A stretch of 64,000 nucleotides of DNA. It comes from UBA4615 sp046046245 (GTDB lineage: Bacteria > Pseudomonadota > Gammaproteobacteria > Burkholderiales > Burkholderiaceae_E). The position numbers were made by a program, and so were the translations under genes. The stretch lies in NCBI GenBank assembly GCA_046046245.1, contig JBJOKE010000031.1, positions 29,089-93,088 of the forward strand. The letters are read 5' to 3'. The notes beneath the pieces are model-generated. The model was given only the letters and a program-made list of their open reading frames with translations. It made no database searches and was not told the DNA's origin. Numbering within the stretch: the stretch's first letter is position 1; each line of letters opens with the position of its first letter. Of this stretch, positions 1 to 8,969 are shown one piece after another.

Positions 1-729
1 GTGCGCGTGCCGCTGAACGACATCGAGGCGCTGAACCGCATCGCCGCCGAGCGTCCGAACGTGGTGGCCGTCTTCCTCGAGGCGATCCAGGGCGAGGGGG
101 GCATCCAGCCGGCGCGCAACGAGTACCTGCGCCAGGTCCGCGCGCTGTGCGACGCGAAGGGCTGGCTGATGATGGTCGACGAGGTCCAGTGCGGCACCGG
201 CCGGACCGGCAGGTGGTTCGCCCACCAGTGGGCGGGGATCGTCCCGGACGTGATGCCGCTCGCCAAGGGCCTGTCCTCGGGCATCCCGGTCGGCGCGGTG
301 GTCGCCCACGGCGCGGCCGCATCGGTCTTCGGCCCGGGCAACCACGGCACCACCTTCGGCGGCAATCCGCTCGCGATGCGTGCCGGTCTGGTGACGATCG
401 AGGTGATGGAGCAGGACGGCCTGCTCGCCCATGCGGCCGCGATGGGCGAGGCGCTGATGGGCGGCCTGCGGCGGGAGCTGGCGGGCGTGGCCGGCGTGAA
501 GGAGATTCGCGGCACCGGCCTGATGATCGGCATCGAGCTCGACCGCCCCTGCGGCGAGGTCGTGGGCCTCGCGCTGAAGGCGGGCCTGGTGCTCAACGTC
601 ACCGCCGACACGGTGGTGCGGCTGCTGCCGCCGCTGATCCTGTCGCGCGAGCAGGCCGAGCACGCGGTGGCCACGCTCGCGCCGATCCTCCGCGAGGTCG
701 CCTCGCGGCCGGCCCCGGCCAGGGCCTGA
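1..729 (+). CDS. argD: Acetylornithine aminotransferase, C-terminal part (truncated by window edge)
   Basis: PLP-dependent class-III aminotransferase that makes N-acetylornithine from the semialdehyde in arginine synthesis. The 242 visible residues are the C-terminal part of a family usually near 390-400 residues; the frame is open at base 1, so the real start lies upstream and the GTG at 1 should not be taken as the start. Visible marks are the VDEVQ strand, whose Asp (residue 60 of the visible part) should hold the PLP pyridine nitrogen, and LAKGLSSG with the Schiff-base lysine at visible residue 89, followed by the GTTFGGNPLA segment. argF begins 11 bases after the stop, so the two are probably co-transcribed. 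Class-III relatives (ornithine or succinylornithine transaminases) are similar, but the argF neighbour favours argD. Confidence 0.9.
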   Translation: MRVPLNDIEALNRIAAERPNVVAVFLEAIQGEGGIQPARNEYLRQVRALCDAKGWLMMVDEVQCGTGRTGRWFAHQWAGIVPDVMPLAKGLSSGIPVGAVVAHGAAASVFGPGNHGTTFGGNPLAMRAGLVTIEVMEQDGLLAHAAAMGEALMGGLRRELAGVAGVKEIRGTGLMIGIELDRPCGEVVGLALKAGLVLNVTADTVVRLLPPLILSREQAEHAVATLAPILREVASRPAPARA

Positions 730-740
730 CGGGGACCGCG

Positions 741-1673
741 ATGCCGACCACGCCGCTCAAGCACTTCCTGCAGTTCACCGACTTCGACCGGAGCGAGATC
801 GAGCACCTGTTCGCCCGGACCCGCGTCATCAAGGACCGGTTCAAGCGCTACCAGCCGTACCACCCGCTGGCCGATCGCACGCTGGTGATGATCTTCGAGA
901 AGGCCTCGACCCGCACCCGGCTGTCGTTCGAGGCGGGCATCCACCAGCTCGGCGGCGCCGGCGTCTACCTGAACACCCGCGACTCGCAGCTCGGTCGCGG
1001 GGAGCCGGTCGAGGACGCCGCGCAGGTCATCTCGCGGATGTGCGACCTGGTGATGATCCGGACCTTCGACCAGTCGATCGTCGAGCGCTTCGCCGCACAC
1101 TCCCGCGTGCCGGTCATCAACGGACTGACGAACGAGTACCACCCGTGCCAGGTGCTCGCCGACGTCTTCACCTTCCTCGAGCACCGTGGCCCGATCGCCG
1201 GAAGGACGGTGGCCTGGGTCGGCGACGCCAACAACATGGCCTACACCTGGATCCAGGCGGCCGGCCTGCTCGACTTCCGCATCCGGATCTCCACGCCGCC
1301 CGGCTACCGGATCGATCCGGCGCGCGTGTCGGCCCGAGACGCGGCGCACCTCGAGTGCTTCGACGATCCGATGCAGGCCTGCGCGGGTGCCGACCTGGTC
1401 AGCACCGACGTCTGGACCTCGATGGGATTCGAGGACGAGAGCCGCGACCGGCTGGCCGCGTTCGCCGACTGGCAGGTCGACGCCGACATGATGCGGGTGG
1501 CGCGCCCCGAGGCGGTCTTCATGCACTGCCTGCCGGCGCATCGCGGCGAGGAGGTGGCGGCCGAGGTCATCGACGGCCCCCAGTCGGTGGTCTGGGACGA
1601 GGCGGAGAACCGCCTGCACGTGCAGAAGGCGCTGATGGAGTACCTGCTCCTCGGCGAGGTCGCCGACGCCTGA
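741..1673 (+). CDS. argF: Ornithine carbamoyltransferase
   Basis: Joins carbamoyl phosphate and ornithine to give citrulline in the cytoplasm, the sixth step of arginine synthesis. The 310-residue length is normal. The carbamoyl-phosphate loop STRTR is at residues 56-60; HPCQVLAD, the DVWTSMG segment and the ornithine-site MHCLPAHRGEE motif near the C-terminus are all intact. The ATG at 741 is chosen because MPTTPLKHFLQF is the usual N-terminus and it lies just behind the argD stop. The same frame stays open upstream to 147, but that is only the high-GC shadow of argD. A clear hairpin follows the gene at 1699-1721. Confidence 0.97.
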   Translation: MPTTPLKHFLQFTDFDRSEIEHLFARTRVIKDRFKRYQPYHPLADRTLVMIFEKASTRTRLSFEAGIHQLGGAGVYLNTRDSQLGRGEPVEDAAQVISRMCDLVMIRTFDQSIVERFAAHSRVPVINGLTNEYHPCQVLADVFTFLEHRGPIAGRTVAWVGDANNMAYTWIQAAGLLDFRIRISTPPGYRIDPARVSARDAAHLECFDDPMQACAGADLVSTDVWTSMGFEDESRDRLAAFADWQVDADMMRVARPEAVFMHCLPAHRGEEVAAEVIDGPQSVVWDEAENRLHVQKALMEYLLLGEVADA

Positions 1674-1698
1674 GTCGCCAGACGTCCTGCTAGGGACG

Positions 1699-1722
1699 AC
1701 GGGCCGGCATGACCGGCCCGTT
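1699..1722 (+). terminator. Hairpin terminator after argF
   Basis: A perfect 9-bp stem (1699-1707 with 1713-1721) closes a 5-base loop 26 bases past the argF stop. Only two T residues follow, so the U-tract is weak, as is common in GC-rich genomes. It sits between argF and the convergent gene ending at 1773 and could serve both. Confidence 0.55.
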
Positions 1723-1772
1723 CCGCATCCGATGACGATCGCTCCGGGCGCCCGGCGGGGCGCCGCGCGTGC

Positions 1773-2495
1773 TCAGCGACAGAGATGCAGCCGGCCCATC
1801 GCCCGAGGCACCACGGACTCGGCGACCGACACGACCGCCGGCAGCCGCCGCGGCGAGGCGGGCACCGGCTCGAGCGTGGGCATCAGCGCGACCACGCGAC
1901 GCGAGTGGCTCAGGTGGACGTTGAGCTTGCGCGTCTCGGTGAGGACCGCGCCGCTCGCAGGCGGGAGCCCCGCATCGATCCGCGCCGAGATCGCCGCCCA
2001 GCGCGGCGCGTCGACGACCTGACGGAACAGCGCGCCGAGACGGCGGTGCCAGGCCACGCACTCGTCGAAGAGCGGCGCCTCGGCGAGAACCGGGAAGCCG
2101 TAGCGGGGCAGCAGCTCGCGCAGGTCGCGATCGATCGACGGCTGCTCGGGATCGAACAGCGCGAGCAGCGACGAGGCCACCGACTTCTCGATCTGTCCGG
2201 TCAGTTCGCTCACGCGCAGCAGCACGTCTTCGAACTGCGGCGACTCGAGCGACTTCAACGCCTGCATCACGTCGAACAGCGCCTGCTTGCGCGCCCGCAG
2301 CTTGCCGCGCAGCCCGACGTAGCGCGCGAGCCGCTGCTGGTAGTCCGCGTCGTTCGCGACGTCCGCGTCCTTCAGCCGCGTCAGCAGCCACAGGTACTGC
2401 TCCACCTGGGGCGCGGCGCGACGGATCGCGATCGGCGCGGTGAGTTCGAGGTCACGGAGGAGCCGGTTGAGCTGCCCGGCGTCTAGTGCGTGCAT
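1773..2495 (-). CDS. Hypothetical protein, 240 residues
   Basis: I do not recognise a family. The product is mostly helical in character, rich in Arg, Leu and Ala, without signal peptide, membrane segment or cysteine pairs. The first third (MHALDAGQLNRLLRDLEL) and the middle contain regular Leu/Ile spacing that could form coiled coil. The ATG at 2495 is the first good in-frame start. The gene lies downstream of the ECF sigma gene on the same strand with a gap of about 170 bases, and converges on argF. Codon use matches the neighbours, so it looks like a genuine resident gene. Confidence 0.6.
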   Translation of the reverse strand: MHALDAGQLNRLLRDLELTAPIAIRRAAPQVEQYLWLLTRLKDADVANDADYQQRLARYVGLRGKLRARKQALFDVMQALKSLESPQFEDVLLRVSELTGQIEKSVASSLLALFDPEQPSIDRDLRELLPRYGFPVLAEAPLFDECVAWHRRLGALFRQVVDAPRWAAISARIDAGLPPASGAVLTETRKLNVHLSHSRRVVALMPTLEPVPASPRRLPAVVSVAESVVPRAMGRLHLCR

Positions 2496-2655
2496 GGAGG
2501 CGTCGATGCGTAAGGATGTCCCGCATCTTCGACGCGCCCCCCTGACCGCCTTAGGCACCACGGATGGCAGGTGCGGTGATGCCGATGGGCGGCGACGGGA
2601 TGTCGCATCCGTATGGCGGACGCGACACCCGGCCATCGGTGTCCCGCGCGGGGCC

Positions 2656-2675
2656 GCCGGCCCGGTCAGGCCGGC
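2656..2675 (-). terminator. Hairpin spanning the sigma-factor stop codon
   Basis: A perfect 7-bp stem (2656-2662 with 2669-2675) has a 6-base loop that contains the stop codon of the sigma-factor gene. There is no T-run after it on the minus strand. It may be a weak terminator or a 3'-end stabilising structure separating the sigma gene from the gene at 1773-2495. Confidence 0.35.
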
Positions 2676-3232
2676 TCGAGATGCTCGCCGAGCCGCTCGG
2701 CCAGGCGCTTGCGCGCGCGGTGAAGCCGCACCCAGACATTGGCCTCGGTGATGTTCAGCTTCTCGCAGACCTCGGCCGTGCCGACCCCTTCGATCGCCTG
2801 CATCATGAAGACCGACCGCAGGCTCTCGGGCAGGCGCTCGACCTCGTCGACCAGTGCGGCGTGCATGCGCCGGCGAGCGACCTGCTGCATCGGGTCGTCG
2901 TCGTCGCCGTGCAGCGCCGGCGCCGATGCGGCGAGCTCGAGCCGGTCCTCGCCCTCCGGACCCTCCTCGTTCGCCGCGCCGTCGAGCTTCACGTAGCGGG
3001 TCTCGCGACGGAACGCATCCTGGATCTTGTGGTTCAGGATGCCGATCAGCCAGGTCCGGACGGCGGACTGGCCCTGGAAGCTGCCGCGGGCGCTCAGCGC
3101 CGCGAGCAGCGCGTCCTGGACGGTGTCCTCGGCCAGCGCCTCGTCGCGGATCTTGCGGCGGGCGAATCGCAGCATCGCGCCGCGATGGACGGCGAGGTCG
3201 GCGGTCGGGTCGAGGGCGAGGACGGCGGACAT
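2666..3232 (-). CDS. ECF-type RNA polymerase sigma factor
   Basis: Sigma-70 family, extracytoplasmic-function type, 188 residues. Region 2 (about residues 20-80) includes EDTVQDALLAAL and the -10 recognition helix around VRTWLIGILNHKIQDAFRR; region 4 (about 125-180) includes LPESLRSVFMMQAIEG and the helix-turn-helix TAEVCEKLNITEANVWVRL. An acidic linker (GPEGEDRLE, GDDDD) joins them. Regions 1 and 3 are absent, as expected. Many betaproteobacterial relatives are followed by a small zinc-finger anti-sigma gene; none is visible here. The gene is divergent from the response regulator at 3433. Confidence 0.88.
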   Translation of the reverse strand: MSAVLALDPTADLAVHRGAMLRFARRKIRDEALAEDTVQDALLAALSARGSFQGQSAVRTWLIGILNHKIQDAFRRETRYVKLDGAANEEGPEGEDRLELAASAPALHGDDDDPMQQVARRRMHAALVDEVERLPESLRSVFMMQAIEGVGTAEVCEKLNITEANVWVRLHRARKRLAERLGEHLEPA

Positions 3233-3432
3233 GGTCGTGATCCCTGGGGGGAGGAGGTCGTTGACGGTCCGACTGTGCCGACCCCTGATGGCGACCCCGT
3301 CGCGAGCGCATCACGTTTTCGTCTCGGCCCGTCACGCCGGCGTCCCGGGGCCCGCCGTGACCGTTTTGATATCCTGCCGCGAGCACGGCGCGATGCTGCA
3401 GCGGCACACTGCTCGCGCCCGCGGAGAGACCC

Positions 3433-4130
<698 letters not shown>

Positions 4131-4134
<4 letters not shown>

Positions 4135-5603
4135 AGTCGATCCGCGCGCGCGTGCTGATGCTGGTGGCGGGCGCCGGCCTGCTGACCGCGATCGTGCTCG
4201 CCGCGGTCATGCACATGTCGGTGCGCAGCTACTACACCGACGTGGTCTACACGCAGAGTCGCGCCTTCATCGACCGCGTGGTCGAGATGTACCCCGACCT
4301 GTGGGAGACCTACGAGAAGAGCCCCGAGGCCTTCTCCGACCAGCTCGCCGCCTTCACCGTCTTCTCGCCGAACACCGGCATGTACCTGCTCGACCCGAAG
4401 GGCCGCGTGCTCGCGACCTCGGGCGAGCCGAAGCTCTTCTGGGGCAGCTGGTCGGTGGACCTCGTGCCGATCCGCGAGCAGCTCGCCGTCGACGCGACGA
4501 TGCCGATCGCCGGCATGGACCCCGACCACCAGAACAAGTCGTGCATCGTCGCAGCCCGACCGCTGCTTCACGAGGGCCGCGAGGTCGGCTGGCTCTACGT
4601 GGTCGCGCGCGCGGCCGACGTCGGCACGCAGACGCCCGAGCTGCTGAAGAGCTACGCGATCCAGACCGCCGTCAAGGTCGCGCTGCTGACGCTCGCGATC
4701 GGCGTGGCGCTGACCGTGGCGATGATCGCCCTCTTGACGCGACCGCTGACCGCCCTCACGCGCGCGGCCGAGCGGGTGCGCAGCAGCGGCTTCTCGGCCA
4801 CGCTGTGCGAGACCGAGTTCCCGTTCCGCGACCGCAACGACGAGATCGGCCGGCTGTCGCGGACCTTCCGCGAGACGCTCGAGCGGCTCAAGGTCGAGAT
4901 GGACCGCGTCACCCAGACCGACGCACAGCGGCGCGAGATGGTGGCCAACGTCTCGCACGACCTGCGCACGCCGCTCACCGCGCTGATCGGCCAGCTCGAG
5001 ACGATCCGGATGAAGGCCGACGGCCTCGAGCCCGAGGCCCGCGATCGCTTCATCGAGGCCGCGGTCAACAATGCCCACCACCTTCGCCGCCTCACCGACG
5101 CGCTGAACGAGCTCGCCAAGCTCGACAATCCCGAACTCACCATCGAGCGCGAGCCGATCGCGCTCGGCGAGCTCGCCGACGACCTCGCGCAGCGTTACGG
5201 CATCCGCGCCGAGGAGGCCGGCGTGCACCTGCGGGTCACCTATCCCGACAAGCTGCCGCTCGCCCGCGTCGACGCCGGCCTGATCGAGCGCGCGATCGGC
5301 AACCTGCTGGACAACGCGATCCGCGTCACGCCGGCGGGCGGCACGATCGAGCTGCGCGTGGTCGACGGGCCCGAGGGGCTGCGCGTCGAGGTCGCCGACA
5401 GCGGCCCCGGCGTGTCGACCGAGGACCAGGCCCGGGTGTTCCAGCGCTTCTACCAGGGCAGCAAGCACCGCGAGCAGCGGGGCAGTGCCGGACTGGGCCT
5501 GGCGATCGTCAAGCGCGTGGCCGAGCTGCACGGCGGCCGGGTGGGGCTGGAGAGCGCGCCGAGCCGCGGCGCGACCTTCTGGATGCTGCTGCCCACGCAC
5601 TGA
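4131..5603 (+). CDS. Membrane sensor histidine kinase
   Basis: Cognate kinase of the preceding regulator, 490 residues. There is a transmembrane segment at about 8-28, an extracytoplasmic sensor region of about 150 residues, a second membrane segment at about 180-203, a HAMP region, and the dimerisation/phosphotransfer helix NVSHDLRTPLT with the phospho-accepting H276. The ATPase part has the N-box NLLDNAIR, DSGPGV (G1), the FQRFYQG F-box and GLGLAIVKR (G2). The sensor region contains NTGMYLLDPKGRVLATSGE, which looks like a PAS/Cache-type fold, so a small ligand in the periplasm is plausible but unidentified. Confidence 0.92.
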
Positions 5604-5612
5604 CGACCCGGA

Positions 5613-5664
5613 AAAAAAGAGCCCGCCTCGCGGCGGGCTTCGCGGTGCCCGCCGCGAGGCGGGC
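5613..5664 (-). terminator. Large inverted-repeat terminator between kinase gene and clpA
   Basis: An 18-base sequence at 5621-5638 is repeated as its exact reverse complement at 5647-5664, with an 8-base spacer. Each arm is itself able to fold (gcccgcc with ggcgggc). A run of A residues at 5612-5618 becomes a T-run for transcripts coming leftward from clpA, so it fits an intrinsic terminator for clpA and may also stop the rightward kinase transcript. Confidence 0.8.
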
Positions 5665-5681
5665 GCACGCTCGAACCGTGA

Positions 5682-7997
5682 TCAGGCGGGCAGGACCTCG
5701 ATGTCGGTCTCGCCTTCGGCGGGCGACGGCGGCGACGGCGGCGCTTCCGCGAACGACAGCACCACCTTGCCCTCCTCGTCGAGGTCCACCGTGACCTTGC
5801 CGCCGCCCACCAGCTTGCCGAACAGCAGCTCGTCGGCCAGGGCCTTGCGGATCGTGTCCTGGATCAGCCGCTGCATCGGGCGCGCGCCCATCAGCGGATC
5901 GAAGCCCTTCTCCGCCAGGTGCTTGCGCAGCCGGTCGGTGAAGATCGCGTCGACCTTCTTCTCGTGCAGCTGCTCTTCCAGCGACATCAGGAACTTGTCG
6001 ACCACCCGCAGGATGATCTGCTCGTCCAGCGCCTTGAACGAGATGATCGCGTCCAGCCGGTTGCGGAACTCGGGCGTGAACAGCCGCTTGATCTCCTGAA
6101 GCTCGTCGCCGGCCTGCTTGTTGTCCGAGAAGCCGATCGAGCGCTTCTGCAGGTCCTGCGCGCCCGCGTTCGTGGTCATGATGATGATCACGTTGCGGAA
6201 GTCGGCCTTCCGACCGTTGTTGTCGGTCAGCGTGCCGTGGTCCATGACCTGCAGCAGGATGTTGAAGATGTCCGGGTGGGCCTTCTCGATCTCGTCGAGC
6301 AGCAGCACCGCGTGCGGCTTCTTCGTGATCGCCTCGGTCAGCAGGCCGCCCTGGTCGAAGCCGACGTAGCCGGGGGGCGCCCCGATCAGGCGCGACACCG
6401 CGTGCCGCTCCATGTACTCCGACATGTCGAAGCGGATCAGCTCGATGCCCATCAGGAAGGCGAGCTGCTTGGCGACCTCGGTCTTGCCGACGCCGGTGGG
6501 GCCGGAGAACAGGAACGAGCCGATCGGCTTGTCCGGCTTGCCCAGGCCCGAGCGCGCCATCTTGATCGCGGCCGACAGTGCCTCGATCGAGGCGTCCTGG
6601 CCGAACACGACGTTGCGCAGGTCGCGCTCGAGGAACTGCAGCTTCGAGCGGTCGTCCGACGACACCGAGGTCGGCGGGATCCGCGCGATCTTCGCGACGA
6701 TGTCCTCGATCTCACCCTTGCCGACGACCTTCTTCTGCTTCGACTTGGGCAGGATCCGCTGCGCGGCGCCGGCCTCGTCGATCACGTCGATGGCCTTGTC
6801 GGGCAGGTGGCGGTCGTTGATGAACTTCGCCGACAGCTCCGCCGCGGCCGACAGCGCCGACGACGAGTACTTGATGCCGTGGTGCTCCTCGAAGCGCGAC
6901 TTCAGGCCGCGCAGGATCTGCACCGTCTGCTCGACCGTGGGCTCGACGACGTCGATCTTCTGGAAGCGCCGCGACAGCGCGTGGTCCTTCTCGAAGATGC
7001 CGCGGTACTCGTTGAAGGTGGTGGCCCCCACGCACTTCAGCTGACCCGACGACAGCGCCGGCTTCAGCAGGTTCGACGCGTCGAGCGTGCCGCCCGAGGC
7101 CGAGCCCGCGCCGATCAGCGTGTGGATCTCGTCGATGAACAGGATCGCGTTCGGGTTCGCCTTCAGCTGCTTCAGCACGGCCTTGAGCCGCTGCTCGAAG
7201 TCGCCGCGGTACTTGGTGCCGGCCAGCAGCGCGCCCATGTCGAGCGAGTAGACGGTCGACTCGGACAGCACCTCGGGCACGTCGCCCTGGGTGATCCGCC
7301 AGGCCAGGCCCTCGGCGATCGCGGTCTTGCCCACGCCGGCCTCGCCGACCAGCAGCGGGTTGTTCTTGCGGCGCCGGCACAGCACCTGGATGACCCGCTC
7401 GACCTCGGACTCGCGCCCGATCAGCGGATCGATCCGGCCTTCCTTGGCCGACACGTTGAGGTTGGTGGTGAACTGCTCGAGCGCGCCCTGCTGGGCGGCC
7501 GCGGCGTTCTCCTCGCCCTGCTCCTGCGGCTCCTCCTTGGCCTGCTCCTTCGGCTGCGGCGTCTTGGTGATGCCGTGCGAGATGAAGTTGACCACGTCCA
7601 GCCGGGTGATCCCCTGCTGGTGGAGGTAATAGACCGCGTGCGAGTCCTTCTCGCCGAAGATCGCGACGAGCACGTTCGCCCCGGTGACCTCCTTCTTGCC
7701 GTTGGAGGTCGACTGGACGTGCATGATCGCCCGCTGGATCACCCGCTGGAACCCGAGCGTGGGCTGGGTGTCGATCTCCTCGTTGCCGGGGACGACCGGG
7801 GTGTTCTCTCGGATGAAGTTGCCCAGGTTCTTGCGCAGGTCGTCGATGTTGGCCGCGCAGGCCCGAAGCACTTCGGCTGCCGAGGGGTTGTCCAGCAGCG
7901 CCAGCAGCAGGTGCTCGACGGTGATGAACTCGTGTCGCTGCTGGCGCGCCTCGACGAACGCCATGTGCAGGCTGACTTCCAACTCTTGCGCGATCAT
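5682..7997 (-). CDS. clpA: ATP-dependent Clp protease ATP-binding subunit ClpA
   Basis: AAA+ unfoldase that feeds ClpP, 771 residues, normal for ClpA. The N-domain (about 1-145) is followed by a Glu/Gln-rich linker, then two AAA modules. Walker A1 GEAGVGKT is at 218-225 with Walker B FIDE at 287-290; Walker A2 GPTGVGKT is at 499-506. The first sensor region and SRRF arginine-finger segments are intact. The ATG at 7997 overlaps the clpS stop (ATGA), so ClpS and ClpA are made together. I chose it over the frame's earlier start at 8015 because MIAQELEVSLHMAF is the family N-terminus. Confidence 0.97.
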   Translation of the reverse strand: MIAQELEVSLHMAFVEARQQRHEFITVEHLLLALLDNPSAAEVLRACAANIDDLRKNLGNFIRENTPVVPGNEEIDTQPTLGFQRVIQRAIMHVQSTSNGKKEVTGANVLVAIFGEKDSHAVYYLHQQGITRLDVVNFISHGITKTPQPKEQAKEEPQEQGEENAAAAQQGALEQFTTNLNVSAKEGRIDPLIGRESEVERVIQVLCRRRKNNPLLVGEAGVGKTAIAEGLAWRITQGDVPEVLSESTVYSLDMGALLAGTKYRGDFEQRLKAVLKQLKANPNAILFIDEIHTLIGAGSASGGTLDASNLLKPALSSGQLKCVGATTFNEYRGIFEKDHALSRRFQKIDVVEPTVEQTVQILRGLKSRFEEHHGIKYSSSALSAAAELSAKFINDRHLPDKAIDVIDEAGAAQRILPKSKQKKVVGKGEIEDIVAKIARIPPTSVSSDDRSKLQFLERDLRNVVFGQDASIEALSAAIKMARSGLGKPDKPIGSFLFSGPTGVGKTEVAKQLAFLMGIELIRFDMSEYMERHAVSRLIGAPPGYVGFDQGGLLTEAITKKPHAVLLLDEIEKAHPDIFNILLQVMDHGTLTDNNGRKADFRNVIIIMTTNAGAQDLQKRSIGFSDNKQAGDELQEIKRLFTPEFRNRLDAIISFKALDEQIILRVVDKFLMSLEEQLHEKKVDAIFTDRLRKHLAEKGFDPLMGARPMQRLIQDTIRKALADELLFGKLVGGGKVTVDLDEEGKVVLSFAEAPPSPPSPAEGETDIEVLPA

Positions 7998-8302
7998 GCT
8001 TCCTCCATCACGCACTGCAAAGGGTGCTGGTGCTGGCGTGAGTATCCGCTGACTTGTTCCACCTTCGAGGCCGCCACGTCCCGCGGGTAGACCCCGCAGA
8101 CGCCCCGGCCCTCGCGGTGGACCTTCAACATCACCTGGGTCGCCTTCTCCCGACCCATCCCGAAGAACTTCTGCAGCACCCCGACGACGAACTCCATGGG
8201 CGTGTAGTCGTCGTTGAGCAGCGCGACCTCATACATCGGCGGCGGCTTGAGCCGGGCTTCCTTCTTCTCGAGGACGGTCGAGGGATCGCGCGACGTGGCC
8301 AT
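7994..8302 (-). CDS. clpS: ClpS adaptor of the ClpAP protease
   Basis: Small N-end-rule adaptor that binds the ClpA N-domain and delivers substrates. With the ATG at 8302 the product is 102 residues. The hallmark LLNDDYTPMEFVV is present, followed by KVHREGRGVCGVY and the C-terminal HPLQCVMEEA. An alternative ATG at 8314 adds four residues (MIVA); neither has a strong Shine-Dalgarno, so the start is uncertain by four codons. The frame remains open further upstream but that part does not resemble ClpS. The gene is divergent from the cold-shock gene. Confidence 0.95.
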   Translation of the reverse strand: MATSRDPSTVLEKKEARLKPPPMYEVALLNDDYTPMEFVVGVLQKFFGMGREKATQVMLKVHREGRGVCGVYPRDVAASKVEQVSGYSRQHQHPLQCVMEEA

Positions 8303-8476
8303 GGCGACGATCATTCTATCGGGTCGGACACCCGCTGCAACAACGCCGCCCGACTCTTTCATGGGGTCTGTGCGGGGTTTCACAAGCGGGAGCGGATCGG
8401 CCTCGCCGGCGGACGCCCGGCATCGACGAACGGCGCGAGCACGTCGGCGCGCGCGAGACGCCCGCCTCAGCGGACC

Positions 8477-8505
8477 TTGACTGCAGCGGGCTCTTGGAAA
8501 AGAAT
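8477..8505 (+). promoter_or_regulatory. Predicted sigma-70 promoter of the cold-shock gene
   Basis: TTGACT at 8477-8482 matches the -35 consensus in five of six bases; AAGAAT at 8500-8505 matches the -10 in four of six, with a 17-base spacer. This would start transcription near 8512 and give a leader of about 60 bases for the cold-shock gene. It is prediction only. Confidence 0.45.
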
Positions 8506-8514
8506 CCGCCCGCA

Positions 8515-8536
8515 CCGCCGGAAGGGTTTCCGGCGG
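8515..8536 (+). promoter_or_regulatory. Hairpin in the cold-shock mRNA leader
   Basis: A perfect 9-bp stem (8515-8523 with 8528-8536) closes a GGGT loop. It falls at the extreme 5' end of the transcript predicted from the promoter at 8477-8505, about 40 bases before the start codon. Leaders of cold-shock genes are known to act by refolding with temperature; whether this hairpin does so is inference. Confidence 0.4.
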
Positions 8537-8574
8537 CGGGATACTTCGAAAAATGCTTCAGGGACGGCAGGGTT

Positions 8575-8781
8575 ATGGCTACCGGTACTGTCAAGTGGTT
8601 CAACGACGCCAAGGGGTACGGTTTCATCACCCCTGACGACGGCGGCGAAGACCTGTTCGCGCACTTCAGTTCGATCCAGATGAACGGGTTCAAGTCGCTG
8701 AAGGAAGGTCAGAAGGTCCAGTTCGAGGTGGTCCAGGGCCCGAAGGGCAAGCAGGCCTCGAACATCCAGCAGTCACAGTAA
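8575..8781 (+). CDS. Cold-shock domain protein (CspA family)
   Basis: Single cold-shock domain of 68 residues, a five-strand beta barrel that binds single-stranded nucleic acid and acts as an RNA chaperone. RNP1 is KGYGFI (about residues 13-18) and RNP2 is DLFAHF (about 27-32); the start MATGTVKWFND is typical. The ATG at 8575 is chosen since the longer frame from 8494 has no family similarity. It is divergent from clpSA and is followed by an intrinsic terminator. Paralogue naming (cspA, cspD and so on) cannot be settled from sequence alone. Confidence 0.95.
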   Translation: MATGTVKWFNDAKGYGFITPDDGGEDLFAHFSSIQMNGFKSLKEGQKVQFEVVQGPKGKQASNIQQSQ

Positions 8782-8808
8782 GCGCCACCGCGCACATCGG
8801 AACGAGGA

Positions 8809-8840
8809 AAACGCCGGGTCGATCCCGGCGTTTCCATTTC
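8809..8840 (+). terminator. Intrinsic terminator of the cold-shock gene
   Basis: A perfect 10-bp stem (8809-8818 with 8824-8833) with a 5-base loop ends in TTT and is followed by further T residues. It lies 28 bases after the stop codon. Confidence 0.8.
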
Positions 8841-8969
8841 CGCGCGGCGCGGCAGCGCGACCGACCCCATTGTGCGGCGCGACAGGCGCCGCTTCAAGGG
8901 CAACCGCCGGCCCGAGGGGGCGTCCGGGACGTTCGCGGGCGCGTCGTGCGTCCCGGCGCGGCCTCGCCG

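Noticed and set aside
2551..2739. Small frame after the sigma factor as possible anti-sigma gene
   Set aside because: It lacks the conserved His/Cys pattern of zinc-finger anti-sigma factors and contains no membrane segment.
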